From Pseudomonadota bacterium (GTDB lineage: Bacteria > Pseudomonadota > Alphaproteobacteria > Rhizobiales > Rhizobiaceae), in assembly GCA_003242525.1 (NCBI GenBank), contig QGUU01000085.1, positions 1 to 8,525 on the forward strand: 8,525 nt of DNA, given 5' to 3'. The notes beneath the pieces were generated by a model. That model saw only the letters and a program-made list of their open reading frames with translations, was not told the origin of the DNA and did not search any database. How positions within the stretch are numbered: the first letter of the stretch is position 1; the number at the start of each line of letters is the position of its first letter. Below are positions 1 through 4,613 of the stretch, in pieces. Both the position numbers and the translations under genes were made by a program.

Positions 1-1
1 T

Positions 2-703
2 AAACTCCAGGGCAATGGGGCACAGCGCCATGCGCCTATCGAGCTCGGAGACCGGAAAGCCGGCAGTGATGCGGCCGTGCTCCATCAGGTAGAACCGGTC
101 TGCGACGCGCCGCGCAAAGCGGAAATTCTGCTCCACGAGCAGGATCGTCATGCCGCGCGCCTTCAGTTCAGCCAGAACATCGCCGATGCGCTGCACGATG
201 ACGGGCGCCAGCCCTTCGGTCGGCTCGTCGAGCAGAAGCATCTTCACCCCCGTGCGCAGCATGCGCGCAATGGCCAGCATCTGCTGCTCGCCGCCGGACA
301 GTTTCGTTCCCTGGCTGTTGCGGCGCAGCTTGAGGTTGGGGAACAGGTCGAAAATCTCGTCCATGTTCATGCCGCCCGGCGCGACGACCGGCGGCAGATG
401 CAGATTCTCCTCCACCGAAAGCGTGGAGAAGATGCCACGCTCCTCCGGCACGAAGCCGATGCCTGCACGGGCGGTATGGTGAAGCGGGATGCGCATGAGA
501 TCATGGCCGTCGAAACGGGCCTCGCCGGTGCGCTTGCGGATCAGGCCCATGACGGCCCGCAATGTCGTGGTCTTGCCCACGCCGTTGCGTCCGAGCAGCG
601 TGACAGTTTCCCCGGGGAAAACATCGAGGTCCACGCCATGCAGCGCATGGCCTTCGCCGTACCAGGCGTTGAGGCCGCGCAGGGACAAGAGCGGCTCACT
701 CAT
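2..703 (-). CDS. LivF-type ABC transporter ATP-binding protein (3' end cut by window edge)
   Basis: Cytoplasmic ATPase of a branched-chain-amino-acid-type (HAAT) importer, which hydrolyses ATP to drive uptake together with the LivG-type ATPase encoded just upstream. The minus-strand frame from ATG at 703 gives 234 codons without a stop before the window ends, close to the usual LivF length of about 235-240, so only a few residues are missing. Visible motifs are Walker A GRNGVGKT (residues 38-45), a Q-loop region VPEERG (85-90, with Glu where many ABC ATPases have Gln), signature LSGGEQ (135-140), Walker B MLLLDEP (155-161) and LLVEQNF in the switch region, with Gln where His is usual. The EQN and PEERG variants are normal for LivF. 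Its start overlaps the LivG-type stop by 8 bases (ATGAGTGA), which implies translational coupling. The substrate is unknown. It has no complete open frame inside the window because it runs off the edge. Confidence 0.93.
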   Translation of the reverse strand, partial: MSEPLLSLRGLNAWYGEGHALHGVDLDVFPGETVTLLGRNGVGKTTTLRAVMGLIRKRTGEARFDGHDLMRIPLHHTARAGIGFVPEERGIFSTLSVEENLHLPPVVAPGGMNMDEIFDLFPNLKLRRNSQGTKLSGGEQQMLAIARMLRTGVKMLLLDEPTEGLAPVIVQRIGDVLAELKARGMTILLVEQNFRFARRVADRFYLMEHGRITAGFPVSELDRRMALCPIALEF

Positions 704-1439
704 CCTCGGTCCCCATATAGGCTACGCGCACGCGCTCGTCGGCGCTGACTGTTGCATAGTCGCCGGCAGCGAGGATGCTGCCAGCCTGAAGCACGGTGAT
801 CCAGTCGCAAAGCTCGGAAACGACGTCGAGATTGTGCTCGACCATGAGTATGGCACGGTCGGCAGCGAGCGAACGGATGATGCGGGAAACGACCGCAACG
901 TCCTCATGCCCCATCCCAGCCATCGGCTCGTCGAGCAGGAGCACCTTGGGGTCCAGCGCAAGCGTGGTGGCGATCTCCAGCACTCGTTTCCTGCCATAAG
1001 ACAGGTCGGCGGCAAGCTTGTCGTGCGCATCGGCCAGGCCCACCGTCTCGAGAAGCTCCAGAGCCCGCGGCGTCAGCGCATCGAGAACACGCGCCGGACG
1101 CCAGAACTGCGTAGCCAGACCGCTCGGGCGCTGCAGGGCGACCCGCACATTGTCCAGCACGGAAAGATGGGGAAAGATCGCCGATATCTGGAAGGAGCGC
1201 ACAAGGCCCATGCGTGCCACCCGGGCCGGGGCCATGCGGGTGATGTCCTGGCCGAGCAATTCGATCCTGCCCCCCGTGGGAGGCAGGAACTTGGTGAGCA
1301 GGTTGAAGACCGTCGTCTTGCCGGCTCCATTGGGGCCGATGAGCGCGTGAATCTTCCCGTGATAAACGTCCAGATCAACGCCGCTGACGGCAACGAAACC
1401 TGCAAACTCCTTTCGCAAGCCGCGAGCGGACAGCACCAC
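696..1439 (-). CDS. LivG-type ABC transporter ATP-binding protein
   Basis: Second cytoplasmic ATPase of the importer. Numbered from the longest frame (GTG at 1496, 266 residues), it shows Walker A GPNGAGKT (54-61), Q-loop SFQ (101-103), signature LSYGRKR (165-171), Walker B KVLLLDEP (184-191) followed by MAGMG, and switch His221 in VEHN. LSYGRKR and DEPMAGMG are typical of LivG rather than LivF. I place the start at the GTG at 1439 (residue 20 of the longest frame, 247 aa). A perfect AGGAGGTGA Shine-Dalgarno sits 7 bases before it, and the protein then begins directly at the conserved VLSARGLRKEF segment. The alternative GTG at 1496 overlaps the upstream stop (GTGA) but has no ribosome-binding site; it would add 19 residues of unremarkable sequence. 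The LivF-type gene follows with an 8-base overlap. The family call is secure, the start moderately so, and the substrate is unknown. Confidence 0.93.
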   Translation of the reverse strand: MVLSARGLRKEFAGFVAVSGVDLDVYHGKIHALIGPNGAGKTTVFNLLTKFLPPTGGRIELLGQDITRMAPARVARMGLVRSFQISAIFPHLSVLDNVRVALQRPSGLATQFWRPARVLDALTPRALELLETVGLADAHDKLAADLSYGRKRVLEIATTLALDPKVLLLDEPMAGMGHEDVAVVSRIIRSLAADRAILMVEHNLDVVSELCDWITVLQAGSILAAGDYATVSADERVRVAYMGTEDE

Positions 1440-1446
1440 TCGCGAC

Positions 1447-1455
1447 TCACCTCCT
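1447..1455 (-). promoter_or_regulatory. Strong Shine-Dalgarno that decides the LivG-type start
   Basis: AGGAGGTGA on the minus strand is a full nine-base match to the 16S rRNA anti-Shine-Dalgarno. It lies 7 bases before the GTG at 1439 and about 40 bases inside the longer frame that begins at 1496. It is the main reason for preferring the internal start. Confidence 0.6.
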
Positions 1456-1492
1456 GTCTTCGCCGAAATATCGGCCACAGCGTCCACTATCG

Positions 1493-2701
1493 TCACTGGC
1501 TAACGAGCGGGCAGCCGCTTTCCTCGGCCTTCACGAAGGCCTCGTCACCGGGAATGGTGGCGAGATAGGTGTAGTAATCCCAGTCCTTCGTGCTCTCTTC
1601 AGGCTTCTTCACCTGGAACAGGTACATGTCGTGCACCATGTTGCCGTCGGCCTGCACCTTGCCGTTCTCGGCGAACACGTCATTCACCGGCATTTCGTGG
1701 ATCAGCTTGGCCACGGCCTCGGTTTCGTCAGTACCGGCCTTGTCGATGGCCTTGAGATACTGCAGTACGGCCGAGTAGGTGCCCGCCTGGATCATGTTGG
1801 GCATGCGATTGGTACGCTTGAAAAAGCGCTCACCAAATTCGCGGTTCTTGTCGTTCTGGTCCCAATACCATGCCTCGGTAAGCACGACGCCCTGCGCAGC
1901 CTGCAGGCCCAGGCCATGTACCTCGGCGAGCGTGAACAGCAGCGCGGCGAGCCTTTGTCCGCCGGCAACGATGCCGAAATCCGCCGCCTGCTTGATCGAA
2001 TTGGACGTATCGAGGCCGGCATTGGCAAGGCCGACGATCTTGGCGCCGGAGGCTTGCGCCTGCAGGAGGAACGACGAATAGTCAGTCGCGCCCAGCGGAT
2101 AGCGCACCTGCCCGAGAACAGAACCGCCTTTTTCCTTTACGAAATTGGCCGTCTGCTCCTCAAGGGAGTGCCCGAAGGCATAGTCCACGGTGATGAAGTA
2201 CCAGCTGTCGCCACCCTGGCCGACCAGCGCGCCGCCGGTACCAACGGCCTGCGAATGCGTGTCATAGGCCCAGTGGAAGCCGTAGGGTGAGCATGCCGGG
2301 CCGGTAAGGTCCGTCGTGGCCGCGCCAGTGACGATATTGACCTTCTTCTTCTCGGCGGAAATGCCCTGGACGGCGAGAGCCACCGACGAAGTCGTCAGTT
2401 CCATGATCGCGTCCACCTGCTCGGTATCATACCACTGGCGCGCGATGTTGGAAGCAATGTCGGGCTTGTTCTGGTGGTCTGCATCCACGATCTCGATTGG
2501 CGCGCCCTGTACGGTGCCACCGAAATCCTCGACGGCCATCTTGGCCGCTTCAACTGACCATTTGCCGCCGAAATCGGCGTAGACGCCGGACTGATCGTTC
2601 AGGATGCCGATCTTGACCTTGCCGTCGGAGAGTTCGGCGGCGCCTGCCGGGATAACGGTAGCGGCAAGCAAAGCCGCCGAAAAAAGGTGCAACAACTTCA
2701 C
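1493..2701 (-). CDS. Periplasmic substrate-binding protein of a branched-chain-amino-acid-type ABC importer
   Basis: Periplasmic type I binding protein (Peripla_BP_6 / HAAT family) that captures the solute and hands it to the membrane permeases. The GTG at 2701 gives 402 aa. It has an AGGGAGG ribosome-binding site 8 bases upstream and opens with a clear Sec signal: Lys2, a hydrophobic run at about 3-18, and cleavage near AGA-A/AE at 21-22. The mature protein starts with the family-typical VKIGILNDQSGVYADFGG, followed by DADHQNKPD (73-81), TTSSVAL (103-109), GAATTDLTG (126-134) and ATIPGDEAF near the end (381-389). Cys137 (GPACSPYG) and Cys397 (GCPLV) are the only cysteines in the mature form and could form a disulfide. 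The subgroup is common in Bradyrhizobium-like genomes. Some related proteins bind aromatic acids rather than amino acids, so the ligand should not be taken as leucine. It is first gene of the operon and divergent from a LysR regulator. The frame stays open up to 2851, but the extra 50 residues would bury the signal peptide. Confidence 0.93.
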   Translation of the reverse strand: MKLLHLFSAALLAATVIPAGAAELSDGKVKIGILNDQSGVYADFGGKWSVEAAKMAVEDFGGTVQGAPIEIVDADHQNKPDIASNIARQWYDTEQVDAIMELTTSSVALAVQGISAEKKKVNIVTGAATTDLTGPACSPYGFHWAYDTHSQAVGTGGALVGQGGDSWYFITVDYAFGHSLEEQTANFVKEKGGSVLGQVRYPLGATDYSSFLLQAQASGAKIVGLANAGLDTSNSIKQAADFGIVAGGQRLAALLFTLAEVHGLGLQAAQGVVLTEAWYWDQNDKNREFGERFFKRTNRMPNMIQAGTYSAVLQYLKAIDKAGTDETEAVAKLIHEMPVNDVFAENGKVQADGNMVHDMYLFQVKKPEESTKDWDYYTYLATIPGDEAFVKAEESGCPLVSQ

Positions 2702-2709
2702 GGTTGAAT

Positions 2710-2716
2710 CCTCCCT
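2710..2716 (-). promoter_or_regulatory. Ribosome-binding site of the substrate-binding protein gene
   Basis: AGGGAGG on the minus strand, 8 bases before the GTG at 2701. Together with the signal peptide that starts there, it rules out the longer frames starting at 2851 and at the in-frame ATG at 2731. Confidence 0.7.
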
Positions 2717-2722
2717 TGTGGT

Positions 2723-2742
2723 CAGCCCCATCCACAGGGCTG
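2723..2742 (-). other. Perfect 6-bp stem-loop just before the binding-protein ribosome-binding site
   Basis: CAGCCC (2723-2728) pairs with GGGCTG (2737-2742) around an 8-base loop. In the leader RNA of the leftward operon this hairpin would end 6 bases before the ribosome-binding site. A second, weaker stem lies next to it (CGGCT 2746-2750 with AGCCG 2757-2761). No T-run follows, so it is not an intrinsic terminator. It may affect translation initiation or be chance. Confidence 0.3.
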
Positions 2743-2802
2743 CGACGGCTCCGCATAGCCGACCAGATGTCTTAAGGTTCAGAGCCGCTCCTCTGCAGCT
2801 CC

Positions 2803-2823
2803 TCCGGTGCAAATCACACCGGA
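2803..2823. repeat. Perfect inverted repeat, 7-bp arms, 7-bp spacer
   Basis: TCCGGTG (2803-2809) and CACCGGA (2817-2823) flank CAAATCA, giving a 21-bp dyad about 100 bp upstream of the binding-protein start. The size suits an operator for a dimeric regulator or a leader hairpin. An A-run, not a T-run, follows it on the plus strand, and a purine-rich stretch follows it on the minus strand, so it does not look like a terminator in either direction. Confidence 0.4.
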
Positions 2824-2840
2824 AAAACGGTGTCGAAATA

Positions 2841-2850
2841 TGCACGTGCA
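2841..2850. repeat. 10-bp perfect palindrome TGCACGTGCA in the lysR/binding-protein intergenic region
   Basis: TGCACGTGCA is its own reverse complement. The half-site TGCAC/GTGCA occurs again at 2807-2811 and 2915-2919, so four half-sites lie within about 110 bp. It is a plausible operator element for the divergent LysR regulator or another factor. No binding protein can be named. Confidence 0.35.
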
Positions 2851-2863
2851 AGAAAAGCTAGCA

Positions 2864-2893
2864 TTGACCCGGCGACGCGAGAACGGATATTTT
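2864..2893 (+). promoter_or_regulatory. Candidate sigma-70-type promoter for the LysR gene
   Basis: TTGACC (2864-2869, 5 of 6 to the -35 consensus) is followed after 18 bases by TATTTT (2888-2893, 4 of 6 to the -10 consensus). This predicts a transcript start near 2900 and a leader of about 85 bases. I found no comparably good promoter for the leftward operon. Confidence 0.35.
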
Positions 2894-2902
2894 CGCACAA
2901 GT

Positions 2903-2922
2903 TCCGTACAAAAATGCACGGA
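2903..2922. promoter_or_regulatory. Candidate LysR-type operator dyad TCCGT-N10-ACGGA
   Basis: TCCGT (2903-2907) and ACGGA (2918-2922) form an interrupted dyad just after the predicted lysR transcript start, and a third ACGGA lies at 2883-2887 against the predicted -10 element. LysR-type proteins commonly bind dyads in the divergent promoter region and repress their own gene, so the position fits. The assignment is inference. Confidence 0.3.
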
Positions 2923-2983
2923 TCGGGCGTCGCCGGCGGCAGCAGGCGTCATGATATCAGAGATCGCCGCCAGGGTCTCCTGA

Positions 2984-3898
2984 ATGCGCCGCTTTACCTG
3001 GGACGACCTGCAATTCTTTCTCGCCGTGGCGCGCACCGGCCAGCTCGCGAGCGCCGCCAGGCAGCTGCGGACCAACCACGCCACTGTTTCCCGTCGCATC
3101 GACCGGCTGGAGGAGGCGCTGTCGGCCAAGCTGTTCGAGCGCAACCCGCGCGGCTACCTGCTTACGGCCGTCGGGGAAAGGCTGGTTCAATCTGCCGAGC
3201 AGATCGAGCGTGAGGCGACCAACTTCCGCAACGAGGCTTCGACCGGTTCTTCTCCGGTCACCGGCGTCGTGCGGCTGTCGACCCTGGAGGGTTTCGGCAA
3301 CTATTTCCTGGCCGACAGGCTGCCCCGCTTTACGGAGACACATGCCCAGCTTTCCATAGAGCTCGTCACCATACAGCAGATCGTGTCGCTGTCACGGCGC
3401 GAGGCGGACATGTCGATAACGCTGACCTCACCCCGCGCCGATTTTTATCGCTACGAGAAGATCACGACCTACCGGCTGTTCATCTATGGCCTGCGCTCCT
3501 ACCTCGAATGCCGTCCGCCCATCAAAACACGGGAGGACCTGCTCGCACACCGCATGATCGGTTATATCGAAGACATGATCTTTACTCCCGGACTGGACTA
3601 TCACCGGGAAATCCTGCCCGGCCTGCGTGCCGGCTATCAAAGCTCATCCATCCATGCGCAGCTTCGCGCCACGCTGCATGGCGTGGGCCTTTGTGTCTTG
3701 CCCCATTTCATGGCCGCGGCGCACCCGGAACTGGTGCCGGTCCTGACTCAGGAGGTCTACCTGGAGCGCGACTATTGGTGCGTCATCCACCGGGATCTGG
3801 CCGGCGCGCCCCGCATTCGCGCACTTGCCGAATTCGTCAAGGACGAGGCCAGGAAAGCCGAGCAACTCTTCCTTGCCGACGCATTGATCGGAAACTGA
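2984..3898 (+). CDS. LysR-family transcriptional regulator
   Basis: DNA-binding regulator of 304 aa, the normal length for LysR proteins. The N-terminal winged helix-turn-helix spans about residues 6-64, with the recognition region around AARQLRTNHATVSRRIDRLEEAL (24-46) followed by KLFERNPRGYLLTAVGERL. A linker helix runs to about 88, and the effector-binding domain of periplasmic-binding fold from about 92 to 295, starting GVVRLSTLEGFGNYFL. An in-frame TGA lies directly before the ATG, so no longer start exists. The ribosome-binding site is weak (AGGG, 8 bases upstream). It is divergent from the ABC importer operon, the classic arrangement for a LysR activator of its neighbour that also represses itself. 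The effector is probably the transported compound or a metabolite of it, but this is inference. It converges with the pdeM gene with a single base between the stop codons. Confidence 0.95.
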   Translation: MRRFTWDDLQFFLAVARTGQLASAARQLRTNHATVSRRIDRLEEALSAKLFERNPRGYLLTAVGERLVQSAEQIEREATNFRNEASTGSSPVTGVVRLSTLEGFGNYFLADRLPRFTETHAQLSIELVTIQQIVSLSRREADMSITLTSPRADFYRYEKITTYRLFIYGLRSYLECRPPIKTREDLLAHRMIGYIEDMIFTPGLDYHREILPGLRAGYQSSSIHAQLRATLHGVGLCVLPHFMAAAHPELVPVLTQEVYLERDYWCVIHRDLAGAPRIRALAEFVKDEARKAEQLFLADALIGN

Positions 3899-3899
3899 A

Positions 3900-4613
3900 C
3901 TAGCCCGGACGCAGCATGGAGCCAGGGAGTGCAAAGATCCTGTGCGCCCCCAGCAGGTAGGCCATGAGCCTGCCATGATCGAACAGGCCATGATAGGCAC
4001 TTTCGAGCACGTTGAGCGAGCCGGTATAGGCCCCGAAGGCGGGCATGATCATGCGCCTGCCATCTCCGGCGAAGCAGCGGCGCCTGATCGATCGGCCGCG
4101 CTGGACGATGCGGGCGCAGGGATGCAGGTGGCCCGCCACCTCGCCCTCGGCCTCGTGCAATGACGGTTCATGGCGAAAGCGCAATCTGCCGACCGCCAGT
4201 TCACGCACGGCATCGCCAGGCAGGCCCGTGGGGGCATCCGGATCATGGTTGCCAGCGATCCAGAACCACTCACGGCCGGCAATCAGGAGTTCGAGCTTCT
4301 CGCGGAAAGGAGCGGCCAGGCGCTCCGCACCCCAGCCGTCATGAAAGGAATCGCCCAGGCTGACGACGATCCTCGGCTCATATTCGGCGATCACCGCCTG
4401 AAGGCGGAGCAGCGTCGTGGCCGTGTCGTAAGGCGGGACCAGGACACCGCGCCGAGCGAGGGCGGAGCCCTTTTCCAGATGCAGGTCGGACACGGCCAGC
4501 AGCCGAAGGTCCGGGAACCAGAGCGCCCCGGACGGATGGCACAAGGCGCATTCGCCGGCAATGCCGACCAGGCCTGCATCGGCCATCGCCCTTGCACGGT
4601 ATGCGGCAGTCAT
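3900..4613 (-). CDS. pdeM: Ligase-associated DNA damage response endonuclease PdeM (metallophosphoesterase)
   Basis: Binuclear-metal phosphoesterase of 237 aa that acts as a Mn-dependent DNA nuclease in its Pseudomonas putida relative (MPE). The calcineurin-like metal ligands appear in order: SDLHLEKG (Asp43, His45), LGDSFHD (Asp88, His91), GNHDPD (Asn122, His123), FRHEP (His148) and GHLHP (His162, His164). The C-terminal RRRCFAGDGRRMIMPAFGAYTG is characteristic of this family rather than of generic phosphoesterases. All expected ligands are present, so it should be active. The ATG at 4613 overlaps the helicase stop (ATGA), and GAGGCGAGG just before it can serve as ribosome-binding site, so the two proteins are probably translationally coupled. 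A Cys-x-x-Cys at Cys22/Cys25 precedes the catalytic core and may not be general in the family. The specific family call is strong because helicase and exonuclease partners are adjacent. Confidence 0.95.
   Translation of the reverse strand: MTAAYRARAMADAGLVGIAGECALCHPSGALWFPDLRLLAVSDLHLEKGSALARRGVLVPPYDTATTLLRLQAVIAEYEPRIVVSLGDSFHDGWGAERLAAPFREKLELLIAGREWFWIAGNHDPDAPTGLPGDAVRELAVGRLRFRHEPSLHEAEGEVAGHLHPCARIVQRGRSIRRRCFAGDGRRMIMPAFGAYTGSLNVLESAYHGLFDHGRLMAYLLGAHRIFALPGSMLRPG

Noticed and set aside
77..748. 223-codon plus-strand frame over the LivF gene
   Set aside because: Shadow of the LivF coding strand, which carries Walker A, signature and Walker B motifs.
489..1568. Long plus-strand open frame (359 codons) antisense to the LivG and LivF genes
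   Set aside because: The opposite strand encodes textbook ABC ATPases with all motifs. The plus-strand product has no recognisable domain and is the usual open antisense frame of GC-rich DNA.
2803..2823. Intrinsic terminator
   Set aside because: The 7-bp stem is not followed by a T-run in either direction, and it lies between divergent genes where a terminator is not expected.
2702..2851. Binding-protein gene starting at 2851 or at the in-frame ATG at 2731
   Set aside because: A good ribosome-binding site and a clean signal peptide both place the start at the GTG at 2701.
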